Assembly (NCBI GenBank): GCA_021770095.1
Contig: JAETRQ010000002.1
Span: 117,347-181,346 of the forward strand
Length of the DNA: 64,000 nucleotides
Source: Eubacteriaceae bacterium
GTDB lineage: Bacteria > Bacillota > Clostridia > Oscillospirales > Acutalibacteraceae
Reading direction: 5' to 3'
Each line of letters begins with the position of its first letter. Positions within the stretch are counted from its first letter, which is position 1. The notes below the pieces were generated by a model, which saw nothing but the letters and a program-made list of their open reading frames with translations, ran no database searches and was not told the DNA's origin. Position numbers and translations under genes: made by a program. Of the stretch, positions 11,596-19,696 are shown one piece after another.

Positions 11596-14500
11596 TGCCA
11601 TTACTGCCAGAGACAGAAACATACTCGTAAGTGCAGCTGCAGGTTCAGGTAAAACTGCGGTTCTTGTAGAACGTGTAAAACAACTAATTACCGACAAAAA
11701 TAATCCTGTAAGCATAGAAAATTTATTAATTGTTACCTTTACCAATGCAGCAGCGGCAGAGATGAAATACAGAATTTCAGTCTCACTTAACAAACTGATA
11801 AAAGAAAATCCTGATGACAACTTTTATCGTCAGCAATTGTCATTGATACCAAATGCTAAAATATGTACAATAGATTCATTTTGTGCAAATCTTGTCAGGG
11901 AATATTTTTATGACTTGGATATTAGTCAGGATTTTTCTGTTTTAGATGAAAGTGAATTACAGTTGATTGAGGATGCTGTTATCAATCAGGTTCTTGATGA
12001 AAAGTTTGAAGAAAATGATTCGGATTTTATTGGTTTAATTGAATTATTTACTACACCGAATAATGAAAAACCTATTATTGCTGCAATAAAAAAAATATTG
12101 CGTTTTATTTATTCACAACCATTCCCTTATTATTGGTTTGATTGTGCGATTGAAAAATATAATCCTTCAACTGAATTTTCAAAATCAGTTTGGTATGATT
12201 ATATACAAGCCCGACTTACAAAATTGTTTGAACTCGGCATAAGTCTTGTTGAAGAAAACATAAGTCTTGTTGATTTTGAAGACCAAAAGCTGAATGAAAA
12301 ATTTTCAGCGGTATTTGAAGATGACTTATCTGAATTCAATCGCTTTAAAAACGCATTTATTCATTCATGGGATGATGCTGTTCATCAAAGAACACCTGTT
12401 TTTCAGCGTATGCCGTCATCAGCAAAGATTGATAAAGCAGTCAGCAATAAACTAAAAACCAACAGAGATATTTATAAAAAACTTCTCACAGGTGAAATTT
12501 TATCTTTTTTAACTGACACTGTTCAGGATTATGAAGCTTATATAAAAACGCTTCACAGCCATCTGTGTGCCCTGAAAGAGATAGTTAAAGAAGTTGATAA
12601 AAGACTGCTGGCAGAAAAGAAGGAAAGAAACGCTTTTTCTTTTTCTGACATAGAGCATTTTGCAATAACGTTATTATTCAAAATGGATGAAAACGGAGAA
12701 ATTATAAGAACAAAGACCGCAGAAGATTTATCTTCAAGTTTTTATGAAATTCTGGTTGATGAGTATCAGGATACAAATGAAGCGCAGGATTTGCTGTTCA
12801 CTTATCTTTCAAACGGCAGCAATTTGTTTACTGTAGGGGACATAAAACAAAGTATATATCGTTTTCGATTGGCAATGCCCCATATTTTTAATGAAAAAAA
12901 GAAAAAGTATTCACATTACAATAAAGAAATCAAACAGGAAAATGCGAAGATAATTCTTGATAAAAATTTCAGAAGCCGTAAAGATATTTGTTCTTATGTT
13001 AATTTTATTTTCTCAAATCTTATGAGTGAAGAACTCGGTGAACTTGATTATAATGAAGAAGAATATCTGAATTATGGTGCCGAATATCAAGAATCTTCAG
13101 TTCCTTGCGCACAAATATGTATTCAGCAGGGGATTAAAGGCGAAGATACAGACAGAAATGAGGCAGTATACATTGCCAGAACGATTATTCATAAAGTAAA
13201 TTCCGGTGAATTAATTAAAGATGGTGATACATACAGACCAATAAGATTTGGTGACTTTGCAATTTTAATGCGAAGTTTGAAGAACCATATTAATGAATAC
13301 AGCGAAGTTTTGGCAAGTTTCGGTATTCCTGTTATCTGTGACAATTCAACAAATCTATTTGAAAATAATGAAATTAAGATTATTCTTTCAATGCTCAGGA
13401 CGATTAATAACCCGCGGCAGGATATACCTTTGCTGGCGACAATGATGTCACCGTTTTACGGATTCACTCCTGATGAACTGTCCCAAATCAGAGTTGAGCA
13501 TAAAAACGGAAGTTTATATGCATCTGTATTTGAATCAAAAGACCAAAAAGTTATTGACTTTTTGAACGATCAGCAGGAGTTGCGGAGAATTAGCGTTACA
13601 ATGTCCGTATCCTCATTTATCCGATATATTGTTGAGGATAAAGGTCTTATATCGTTTATAAATGCAATGGGTAACGCTGAGCAAAGATACCAGAATATTC
13701 TGAAATTCATTTCATTTGCATCGAATTTTGACAAAGGAATTAATGTTGGATTAACAGCGTTCTTAAGATATATTGACAAAATCATTGAATCTGATAAGAG
13801 CGTTGATTCAGCAAGTCTCAGTTCTTCTTGTGAGGATGCTGTTACGATTATGTCTGTTCATCATTCCAAAGGTCTTGAATTTCCTGTCTGTATCTTTGCA
13901 GGAACAAACAGACAGTACAATAAAAGCGATCTTAGTGATAAACTCCTATTGAATGTGAATTTCGGTATTGGATTAAAATGCCATAATGAAGAACAGCTTT
14001 ATCAATATAAATCAATACCTTACTCTGTCATTAAAGATAAAAATACAACTGAATTGATGAGTGAAAATTTAAGGGTATTATATGTCGCATTGACAAGAGC
14101 AAAAGAGCAGTTTATTACATTCATCACTTGTGATAATTTAGAAAGTAAACTTAAGCGTCTTTCCTCAAATATAATTGATGATAAAATTTCTCCGCAGCTG
14201 ATAAGAAAAATGAACTGTGATGCTGATTTCTTTCTCCTTTGTGCTTTGATGCATAAGGACGGCAATATACTCCGTGATATGTGCAGTTCCGATATTCATA
14301 TTAAGGATTCTGATTCTGATTTTAATCTTAATATTGAGATTGCAGATGATATTGAATTGAATTCTGAAAGTACTGATGTTGAACCTGTGGCTTCTAATCC
14401 CAGCACAGTTAATTTAATTAAAGAAAAGTTAAGTTTTAATTATGATAGGAAATCGCTGGAAAATATAGCATCAAAACTAACAGCTTCATCACTTGATGAC

Positions 14501-15061
14501 ATTGACAGCGGTTTTGAATTTATTACATCATCAAAACCTTCTTTCTTGAATAAAGGCGGATTAACTGCTGCTCAGCGCGGAACAGCTATGCATACTTTTA
14601 TGCAGTACTGTGAATATGATAAGGCAAAACTTGAACTTGATAAAGAAATAAATCGTCTTGTTATAAATGGATTTTTGACACAGGAGCAGGCTGATGCCCT
14701 TGATAAAGAAAAACTTAATGAATTCTTTAATGGTAAATTAGCAGAAAGAATGTTTTGCTCTGACAAAATTTATCGTGAAATCAAGGTATCTTCTTTTGTT
14801 AATGCAAACCGCATTTATAACGTTGATTATGATGACTTAATTATCGTTCAGGGTATTGCGGATTGCGTGTTTGAAGAAAATGGCGAACTTGTTTTGGTTG
14901 ACTACAAAACCGACAGTGTAAAAACTGAAAACGAATTGCTTGAAAGGTATAAAAAACAAATCATGTTTTATAAATCCGCAATAGCAAAAACGCTGAATAA
15001 AAAAGTCAAAGAAGCGGTTTTGTATTCATTTGAACTCGGAAAAAGTTGTTATTATAAATAA
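11567..15061 (+). CDS. addA: ATP-dependent helicase/nuclease subunit A (AddA)
   Basis: AddA is the UvrD-type helicase plus nuclease subunit of the AddAB recombination complex. In the 1164-residue protein I see the Q motif and Walker A (WTPQQNNAI, then SAAAGSGKTAVLVER, about residues 20-34), the Walker B motif VDEYQDTNEAQ (about 399), GDIKQSIYRFRLA, helicase motif V/VI (MSVHHSKGLEFP and LYVALTRAKEQ), and the C-terminal nuclease motif LVLVDYKTDS (about 1112). ATG 11567 is preferred because GGAG lies ten bases upstream; ATG 11558 has only one base of spacing. It is the last gene of the operon; the next gene has its own promoter. Confidence 0.95.
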   Translation: MPNWTPQQNNAITARDRNILVSAAAGSGKTAVLVERVKQLITDKNNPVSIENLLIVTFTNAAAAEMKYRISVSLNKLIKENPDDNFYRQQLSLIPNAKICTIDSFCANLVREYFYDLDISQDFSVLDESELQLIEDAVINQVLDEKFEENDSDFIGLIELFTTPNNEKPIIAAIKKILRFIYSQPFPYYWFDCAIEKYNPSTEFSKSVWYDYIQARLTKLFELGISLVEENISLVDFEDQKLNEKFSAVFEDDLSEFNRFKNAFIHSWDDAVHQRTPVFQRMPSSAKIDKAVSNKLKTNRDIYKKLLTGEILSFLTDTVQDYEAYIKTLHSHLCALKEIVKEVDKRLLAEKKERNAFSFSDIEHFAITLLFKMDENGEIIRTKTAEDLSSSFYEILVDEYQDTNEAQDLLFTYLSNGSNLFTVGDIKQSIYRFRLAMPHIFNEKKKKYSHYNKEIKQENAKIILDKNFRSRKDICSYVNFIFSNLMSEELGELDYNEEEYLNYGAEYQESSVPCAQICIQQGIKGEDTDRNEAVYIARTIIHKVNSGELIKDGDTYRPIRFGDFAILMRSLKNHINEYSEVLASFGIPVICDNSTNLFENNEIKIILSMLRTINNPRQDIPLLATMMSPFYGFTPDELSQIRVEHKNGSLYASVFESKDQKVIDFLNDQQELRRISVTMSVSSFIRYIVEDKGLISFINAMGNAEQRYQNILKFISFASNFDKGINVGLTAFLRYIDKIIESDKSVDSASLSSSCEDAVTIMSVHHSKGLEFPVCIFAGTNRQYNKSDLSDKLLLNVNFGIGLKCHNEEQLYQYKSIPYSVIKDKNTTELMSENLRVLYVALTRAKEQFITFITCDNLESKLKRLSSNIIDDKISPQLIRKMNCDADFFLLCALMHKDGNILRDMCSSDIHIKDSDSDFNLNIEIADDIELNSESTDVEPVASNPSTVNLIKEKLSFNYDRKSLENIASKLTASSLDDIDSGFEFITSSKPSFLNKGGLTAAQRGTAMHTFMQYCEYDKAKLELDKEINRLVINGFLTQEQADALDKEKLNEFFNGKLAERMFCSDKIYREIKVSSFVNANRIYNVDYDDLIIVQGIADCVFEENGELVLVDYKTDSVKTENELLERYKKQIMFYKSAIAKTLNKKVKEAVLYSFELGKSCYYK

Positions 15062-15074
15062 TTTAAAAAAATGC

Positions 15075-15103
15075 TTGCATTTTGTACTTCCTTGTGTTAA
15101 TAT
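15075..15103 (+). promoter_or_regulatory. Sigma-A promoter of rpmE with extended -10
   Basis: The -35 TTGCAT (15075-15080) and -10 TAATAT (15098-15103) are separated by 17 bp, with TG one base before the -10 (extended -10). It drives rpmE about 40 bp downstream. It shares CTTGCATTTTGT and, at identical spacing, CTTGTG with the rpmB promoter at 37814-37843. Confidence 0.85.
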
Positions 15104-15144
15104 ATCAAGGCATAATGAGATTACTTGCAAAGAGGTGAAAGTAA

Positions 15145-15348
15145 ATGAAAGACGGTATTCATCCAAACTATGATACATGCACTGTTAAGTGTGCTTGTGG
15201 TGCGACTTATGAAACAAAAAGCACTAAGAGTGAATTAAAAGTTGATATTTGTTCAAAGTGTCATCCATTCTTTACCGGTAAACAAAAACTTGTTGATACC
15301 GGCGGACGAGTTGACAGATTCAATAAGAGATATGCCAGAAAAGGCTAA
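15145..15348 (+). CDS. rpmE: 50S ribosomal protein L31, zinc-binding form
   Basis: L31 is a peripheral large-subunit protein at the central protuberance. The 67-residue protein starts MKDGIHPNY and holds the C+ zinc pattern (CACGATYE and CSKCHPFF), followed by the family [17 protein letters not shown] clear ribosome binding site AGAGGTGA lies just before the ATG. It is a single-gene transcript: its own promoter lies upstream and a terminator follows within 15 bp. The zinc-dependent form is normally used when zinc is sufficient. Confidence 0.97.
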   Translation: MKDGIHPNYDTCTVKCACGATYETKSTKSELKVDICSKCHPFFTGKQKLVDTGGRVDRFNKRYARKG

Positions 15349-15360
15349 TCTGTATTTACA

Positions 15361-15392
15361 GGCAACGGTTATGAATCGTTGCCTTAATTTTT
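15361..15392 (+). terminator. rpmE intrinsic terminator
   Basis: The arms GGCAACG (15361-15367) and CGTTGCC (15377-15383) form a 7-bp stem with a 9-base loop, followed by TTAATTTTT. Confidence 0.85.
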
Positions 15393-15404
15393 ATCGGTGA
15401 TTTT

Positions 15405-16025
15405 ATGAATGAATATAAGACTGTTGAAAATGCAGGCAGTGATGAATTTGTTGAAAAAAAGTCACGGTTCATCGGCTACGTCAAACCTGTAAAAACTGTT
15501 GAAGAGGCAACTGAATTTATTAATAATATTAAGTCTAAACACTGGGATGCAACACACAATGTTTCTGCCTATGTACTGAAAGAGAATAATATCCAGCGTT
15601 CGTCTGACGATGGAGAGCCGAGCGGAACTGCCGGTGTACCTGTTCTTGATGTCATACGCAAAGAAAATCTTGTTGATGTATGCGTAGTTGTTACAAGATA
15701 TTTTGGCGGAACTTTACTTGGAGCAGGAGGGCTTATAAGGGCCTATTCACATGCATCCAAGATTGCACTCAACTCCGGCAATATAATCACTATGGCACTT
15801 TGTAAAACGGCTATAATTAAGGTTGAATATAGCTTTTATGACAATCTGAATATTATTTTGAATGATATTGGTGCAAATGTTGAAGACAGTAAATTCGAGG
15901 ACAAAGTTACTGTCACTTTCAGCATCAAAGAAAACTTGATTTCTCCTCTTCAGAACAAATTAACAGAATTGAGCAACGGCAAATATAATATTGAAATTAT
16001 CGGTGAAAAATTTTCAAAAGTATAA
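15405..16025 (+). CDS. yigZ: YigZ/IMPACT family protein
   Basis: This 206-residue member of the YigZ/IMPACT (UPF0029) family has an N-terminal domain with KKSRFIGYVKPV, DDGEPSGTAGVP and VVTRYFGGTLLGAGGLIRAY, all hallmark stretches. A C-terminal ferredoxin-like DUF1949 domain follows (about residues 140-205). The molecular role in bacteria is not settled; eukaryotic IMPACT modulates the Gcn2 stress kinase. It lies 20 bp after the rpmE terminator and is followed by a terminator hairpin before spoIIR. Confidence 0.92.
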   Translation: MNEYKTVENAGSDEFVEKKSRFIGYVKPVKTVEEATEFINNIKSKHWDATHNVSAYVLKENNIQRSSDDGEPSGTAGVPVLDVIRKENLVDVCVVVTRYFGGTLLGAGGLIRAYSHASKIALNSGNIITMALCKTAIIKVEYSFYDNLNIILNDIGANVEDSKFEDKVTVTFSIKENLISPLQNKLTELSNGKYNIEIIGEKFSKV

Positions 16026-16031
16026 AATTGG

Positions 16032-16069
16032 AAAAACCTGCCAATCATTTGTATGAAAGGCAGGTTTTT
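16032..16069 (+). terminator. Terminator-like hairpin after yigZ, abutting the spoIIR start
   Basis: The arms AAAAACCTGCC (16032-16042) and GGCAGGTTTTT (16059-16069) form an 11-bp stem followed by ATTTT. The 3' arm also supplies the only plausible Shine-Dalgarno-like sequence (GGCAGG) for the spoIIR TTG start at 16073. Confidence 0.75.
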
Positions 16070-16072
16070 ATT

Positions 16073-16654
16073 TTGAAAATCAGTAAAGTATTTTTACCTC
16101 TGTTTATGATATTTACAATAATTTTCGGCACGGTTGAGCCAATTGTTGCAACATCGGAAAAAATTAGTGATAAGGTACTCAGACTTCATATTATTGCGAA
16201 TTCGGATTCAGCATTTGATCAGGATGTAAAATTACAGCTTAAAGATTATTTTCTTGAAAATACTAAAGATATATTTATAGGAAATAATCTTGAGGAAAAT
16301 ATCAAAATCGCTAATGATAATAAGGAATATATTAACACAATCTGTAATCATTTCTTAAGCCAATATAATTATGAGGCAAACGTATCTGTAACAAAAGAAT
16401 ATTTTGATACACGAGTATATGACGATTTCACCCTTCCGGCAGGTGAGTATAATTCAATAAAAATTGAAATAGGGAAGGGAGAAGGACATAATTGGTGGTG
16501 CATTGTATTCCCGTCAGTATGCCTTTCCGCCTGCAGCACATCAATGGCAGAATATCTTACGGAAGAAGAGATGGATTTAATTCAGGATGGTTATACACCT
16601 AAGTTCAAGATAATTGAAATATATGAAAAACTAAAAAACAAAATAATTACCTGA
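16073..16654 (+). CDS. spoIIR: Stage II sporulation protein R
   Basis: SpoIIR is the forespore-secreted signal that activates the SpoIIGA protease, releasing active sigma-E in the mother cell. The protein (about 193 residues from TTG 16073) has one N-terminal hydrophobic segment and then the family core LRLHIIANSDSAFDQDVKLQLKD. It ends with the conserved NWWCIVFPSVCLSA region. No ATG is available in frame. The possible earlier TTG at 16028 would put the terminator hairpin inside the coding region, so I prefer 16073. A weak sigma-F-like element lies inside yigZ (AAATA, 16 bp, GGTGAAAAAT at 16002), which is only suggestive. Confidence 0.88.
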   Translation: MKISKVFLPLFMIFTIIFGTVEPIVATSEKISDKVLRLHIIANSDSAFDQDVKLQLKDYFLENTKDIFIGNNLEENIKIANDNKEYINTICNHFLSQYNYEANVSVTKEYFDTRVYDDFTLPAGEYNSIKIEIGKGEGHNWWCIVFPSVCLSACSTSMAEYLTEEEMDLIQDGYTPKFKIIEIYEKLKNKIIT

Positions 16655-16660
16655 TACAAG

Positions 16661-16697
16661 AAAAAATCCTGAATTTTTAAAATTCAGGATTTTTATT
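16661..16697. terminator. Bidirectional terminator between spoIIR and the GH25 gene
   Basis: An AT-flanked dyad with arms AAAAATCCTGAATTTT and AAAATTCAGGATTTTT lies between two convergent genes. It has A-runs and T-runs on both sides, so it can stop transcription from either strand. Confidence 0.85.
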
Positions 16698-16702
16698 TTC
16701 TA

Positions 16703-18208
16703 TTATTGAATCCATTCGCCGCTGCTGTTGAAATTATACCACTTATTTCCTATCTTTTGCTTGCCTGTGAGCATAACACCTGAAGAATTCAGATAATACC
16801 ACTTATTATTAAGTTTAATCCAGCCTGTTTGCATAACACCACTGCTGTTGAGATAGTACCATTGACCGCTTACTTTAACCCAACCCGTCTGCATAACGCC
16901 GCTGCTGTTCATATAATACCATTTGTTGCTGACTTTTTTCCAGCCTGTTGCCATATCTCCGTCCGGATTAAGATAATACCATTTACCGCTTATCTTGAGC
17001 CAACCGGTCTGCATCCATCCTGATGCGTCAAAATGATACCACTTACCATTAATTTTTTCCCAGTCATTCTTAGTATAACTGCCGTCAGTGTGTCTGTACC
17101 ACCAGCGATTTCCGGACTTAATCCACTTGCCTGTTTCTTTGTTTACAATATTGAAAGTAAACGTTTTGGTGCCGCTGTAATTTCCTTTGAACGTAACCTT
17201 GATATTATAACTGCCGACATTCACTCTTCCGCTGTCATAGGTCAAAGAATAATCTGTTCCTCTTACAAGCGCTTGGCCCTGACTGTCTTTTACAGTAATT
17301 GTCGGAGTTATTTGCTTGCCAGTATAATACCAATCGTATCCGATTGTGGTTTTTTGTAAAGCCACAGTTGTGACTTTGGGAATCGTACAACTGGTGAATT
17401 TATTGCCGCAATACTGACATTCTCTGATTTTTTTGCCGTCAGTGGTTGTTGTAGCCTGTTCAATGGTAAGGTTATATTTATGATTACAAGCCAATGGTTT
17501 TACTAAATTACTTGTATAATAAATTACATTTTTATCAAATGCAGTAGAGGAAGCATTGTCAGTTCCATAATACTGCCACATATCCGCTTTTACTCCGGTT
17601 TTACCGATTTCAATCTGTGATGAACTGCTTGGCTTACCGCTCCAGTAAGCGTACCAAATTTTGTATCCCCTTGAAACTACCGTATTCAGGTCAATATAAT
17701 TCGTAAACCAATTTTGATTTGCATACACCATAGGAACATAATTCGCCTGCTGAATGGTGTCCAAAAAAGTCGTCATTATTTTTGTAATCTGTGCTTTGCT
17801 GCATCTGTTTGATATTTGAGAATCTTCCAAATCGTATGCTAAAGGGAGTGTAAAATTCTTCGCATAATTTCCAAGTTGAGATAATGTTTCAATTACAAAA
17901 TCTGCCTCTTGCTGTGCATCATATTCATTATAAGCATAACTGTAGAAATAGATGCCGTAATCAAGACCTGCATTATAAGCGGCCTTTATATTTTCCCAAA
18001 AGTGTTTATCAAGATGTGCTGTACCATAGCCGAGTCGAATCATTACAAATTCATTTCCGTCAGCCTTTGCTTTTTCGTAATTAACAGTGCCATTCCATTC
18101 TGACACATCTACACCATAGGACATGTCAAAAGCCATAGCAAATATGCTGGTCGACATAATACATAGTGCAATCAAAACTGCGATGATTCTGCTTGCAATC
18201 TTTTTCAT
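16703..18208 (-). CDS. Secreted GH25 lysozyme with Ig-like domain and cell-wall-binding repeats
   Basis: The 501-residue protein has a signal peptide (about residues 1-26) and a GH25 (Chalaropsis-type muramidase) domain of about 190 residues. Catalytic acidic residues are visible in GVDVSEWNG and AYDLEDSQ. Next come a short CxxC-type linker (CNHKY...CQYCGNKF), a bacterial Ig-like domain (YTGKQITPTITV to TKTFTFNI), and about seven 20-residue repeats of the GW..(x)KWYYLNSSGVMQT type (CW_binding_1/glucan-binding fold). Such repeats usually hold proteins on teichoic acids or glucans. The predicted role is hydrolysis of peptidoglycan, its own or a competitor's. It has its own promoter and the ribosome binding site AAGGAGTAAG. 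Confidence 0.92.
   Translation of the reverse strand: MKKIASRIIAVLIALCIMSTSIFAMAFDMSYGVDVSEWNGTVNYEKAKADGNEFVMIRLGYGTAHLDKHFWENIKAAYNAGLDYGIYFYSYAYNEYDAQQEADFVIETLSQLGNYAKNFTLPLAYDLEDSQISNRCSKAQITKIMTTFLDTIQQANYVPMVYANQNWFTNYIDLNTVVSRGYKIWYAYWSGKPSSSSQIEIGKTGVKADMWQYYGTDNASSTAFDKNVIYYTSNLVKPLACNHKYNLTIEQATTTTDGKKIRECQYCGNKFTSCTIPKVTTVALQKTTIGYDWYYTGKQITPTITVKDSQGQALVRGTDYSLTYDSGRVNVGSYNIKVTFKGNYSGTKTFTFNIVNKETGKWIKSGNRWWYRHTDGSYTKNDWEKINGKWYHFDASGWMQTGWLKISGKWYYLNPDGDMATGWKKVSNKWYYMNSSGVMQTGWVKVSGQWYYLNSSGVMQTGWIKLNNKWYYLNSSGVMLTGKQKIGNKWYNFNSSGEWIQ
16706..17131 (-). repeat. 60-bp in-frame tandem repeats encoding cell-wall-binding units
   Basis: About six units with an exact 60-bp period, plus a degenerate 66-bp first unit, form the 3' end of the GH25 gene. 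Each unit encodes 20 residues with a KWYY aromatic core. The DNA units are similar but not identical, so this is a coding repeat that could change copy number by recombination. Confidence 0.85.
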
Positions 18209-18237
18209 AATACTTACTCCTTATCTTTTATATCTCA

Positions 18238-18266
18238 ATTGTACTTTATTTATTTTATTAAATCAA
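18238..18266 (-). promoter_or_regulatory. Sigma-A promoter of the GH25 gene
   Basis: On the minus strand, TTGATT (18266-18261), a 17-bp spacer and TACAAT (18243-18238) precede the gene by about 30 bp. Confidence 0.8.
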
Positions 18267-18300
18267 TATATAAATTGTGAATTTTATATACTGCATAAAA

Positions 18301-18329
18301 GAAAAAGGAAGGTATTTATTACCTTCCTT
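18301..18329 (-). terminator. Terminator of the tRNA-Leu transcript
   Basis: Read on the minus strand, AAGGAAGGTA and TACCTTCCTT form a 10-bp stem followed by a T-rich run, directly after the CCA end of tRNA-Leu(CAA). Confidence 0.85.
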
Positions 18330-18416
18330 TGGTGCCGGCGGCGGGGGTCGAACCCGCACCCTGTTGCCAGGACTGGATTTTGAGTCCAGCACGTCTGCCA
18401 ATTCCATCACGCCGGC
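18330..18416 (-). tRNA. tRNA-Leu (anticodon CAA)
   Basis: An 87-base gene with encoded CCA. The acceptor stem pairs GCCGGCG with CGCCGGC. The anticodon loop CTCAAAA gives anticodon CAA, reading UUG. A long class II variable arm (CCTGGCAACAGGG) and the T loop GGTTCGACCCC are present. It is the second of two leucine tRNAs in one minus-strand transcript. Confidence 0.96.
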
Positions 18417-18424
18417 TTATAATA

Positions 18425-18455
18425 TTTAAGGTATAGTGATTCACTACACCTTAAA
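18425..18455 (-). other. Long hairpin between the two tRNA-Leu genes
   Basis: The arms TTTAAGGTRTAGTGA (18455-18441 and 18439-18425 on the minus strand) pair over 15 bp with one G-U wobble. The stem starts immediately after the CCA of tRNA-Leu(TAA). It has no good T-run, so a role in 3'-end processing or attenuation is more likely than full termination. Confidence 0.6.
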
Positions 18456-18542
18456 TGGTGCTGGTGACCGGACTTGAACCGGTACGGTGTTGCCACCGAG
18501 GGATTTTAAGTCCCTTGCGTCTGCCTATTCCGCCACACCAGC
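18456..18542 (-). tRNA. tRNA-Leu (anticodon TAA)
   Basis: An 87-base gene with encoded CCA. The acceptor stem pairs GCTGGTG with CACCAGC. The anticodon loop CTTAAAA gives TAA, reading UUA. The long variable arm (TCGGTGGCAACACCG) and the T loop GGTTCAAGTCC mark it as leucine. It is first in the two-tRNA transcript and follows a sigma-A promoter. Confidence 0.96.
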
Positions 18543-18553
18543 GTGCAACAGAT

Positions 18554-18582
18554 ATGATAATAGATTTTTGCATTAAAGTCAA
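18554..18582 (-). promoter_or_regulatory. Sigma-A promoter of the tRNA-Leu pair
   Basis: On the minus strand, TTGACT (18582-18577), a 17-bp spacer and TATCAT (18559-18554) lie 11 bp before the first tRNA base. Confidence 0.8.
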
Positions 18583-18611
18583 TACTTTTTTAAAAATCAA
18601 TCTGTTATTAT

Positions 18612-19574
18612 TTATGGATTTACTACATTCTGGGGATGTCCTTCAAGATAAGCAATAATATTTTCTTCAAGTATTTTCAGCAATCTTGCCCGTGTTTCTT
18701 TTGCGGCCCAGGCAATGTGCGGTGTGATATAACAATTCTTTGCTGTAAGAAGAGGATTATCTTTATTGGCAGGTTCGGTTTTAAGCACATCAAGACCTGC
18801 AGCAAGAATATCACCATTATTCAATGCATCCGCAAGTGCTTGTTCATCGACAACAGGACCACGTGATGTGTTTATAAAAATTGCAGTTTTTTTCATCTTT
18901 GAGATATTCTCTTTGTTGATCAAGCCTTGTGTATGAGTATTCAAGGGACAGTGACAAGTAATAATATCACTATTTTTTAATACTTCTTCCAATGATACAA
19001 ATTTAATTGTCTTTAATTCGCCTTTATCTTTTGGAGAAGGGGAGTAGGCAAGGACATTCATATCAAATGCTTCAGCAATGGCTGCAACCTTTCTTCCGAT
19101 GGCACCAAATCCGATTATGCCTATTGTTTTTTCTGCAAGTTCTGTTAATGGTTTTTTCCAAAAACAGAAATCAGGACACGCACACCATTCTCCCGATTTA
19201 ACAGCATCTGAATGAATGGTTACCTCATTTGTAATCTGAAGTATGAAAGAAAATACAAGCTGCGCAACCGCGTTGGTGGAGTAGGAAGGAATATTACATA
19301 CTGTAATTCCAAGTTGTTTTGCATATTCACAATCAACTACATTATAACCTGTGGACTGTAATCCAATATATTTAAGTTCAGGTGCAAGCTTATCTAGAAT
19401 CTGACGAGTAACAATCGTTTTGTTAACAATTAATATTTCTGCACCTTTTGCTCTTTCAATAATTTGTTCAGGTGATGTTCTGTCATATACAGTATAATCA
19501 CCCAGTTTTTTTATTCCGTCCCAACTCAAATCACCCGGATTGGTTGTAAATCCGTCAAGATTAACAATTTTCAT
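18612..19574 (-). CDS. D-2-hydroxyacid dehydrogenase (glycerate/hydroxypyruvate reductase-like)
   Basis: This 320-residue NAD(P)-dependent dehydrogenase belongs to the SerA/D-lactate superfamily. Visible are the nucleotide-binding GIIGFGAIGRKVA (about residues 148-160), the catalytic arginine in INTSRGPVVDEQAL, the glutamate of the LKTEPA stretch, and the catalytic histidine in YITPHIAWA near the C terminus. The length matches glycerate dehydrogenase-type enzymes without an ACT domain. The exact substrate cannot be told. It is transcribed alone from a sigma-A promoter that is divergent from the cwlD promoter. Confidence 0.9.
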   Translation of the reverse strand: MKIVNLDGFTTNPGDLSWDGIKKLGDYTVYDRTSPEQIIERAKGAEILIVNKTIVTRQILDKLAPELKYIGLQSTGYNVVDCEYAKQLGITVCNIPSYSTNAVAQLVFSFILQITNEVTIHSDAVKSGEWCACPDFCFWKKPLTELAEKTIGIIGFGAIGRKVAAIAEAFDMNVLAYSPSPKDKGELKTIKFVSLEEVLKNSDIITCHCPLNTHTQGLINKENISKMKKTAIFINTSRGPVVDEQALADALNNGDILAAGLDVLKTEPANKDNPLLTAKNCYITPHIAWAAKETRARLLKILEENIIAYLEGHPQNVVNP

Positions 19575-19604
19575 GATTGATCTCCTTTATACTGGTTTGT
19601 AACA

Positions 19605-19633
19605 ATTATATCTCCATTAAATTAAAAAAGCAA
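19605..19633 (-). promoter_or_regulatory. Sigma-A promoter of the D-2-hydroxyacid dehydrogenase gene
   Basis: On the minus strand, TTGCTT (19633-19628), a 17-bp spacer and TATAAT (19610-19605) precede the gene, whose ribosome binding site is AAAGGAGATC. Confidence 0.8.
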
Positions 19634-19639
19634 TATAAC

Positions 19640-19668
19640 TTGATACTTTAGACATAATACGTTATAAT
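19640..19668 (+). promoter_or_regulatory. Sigma-A promoter of cwlD-radA
   Basis: TTGATA (19640-19645), a 17-bp spacer and TATAAT (19663-19668). Its -35 begins only 7 bp from the -35 of the divergent dehydrogenase promoter. Confidence 0.85.
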
Positions 19669-19696
19669 TACATCATAGATATTATTGGTGTTTGAT

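Noticed and set aside
16706..17131. Regular 60-bp repeat, considered as a CRISPR array
   Set aside because: The repeats are in frame, have no unique spacers and encode known cell-wall-binding units.
18123..18658. Plus-strand frames across the two tRNA-Leu genes
   Set aside because: They read through structured tRNA genes on the other strand and translate to tRNA-derived peptides, a common false gene.
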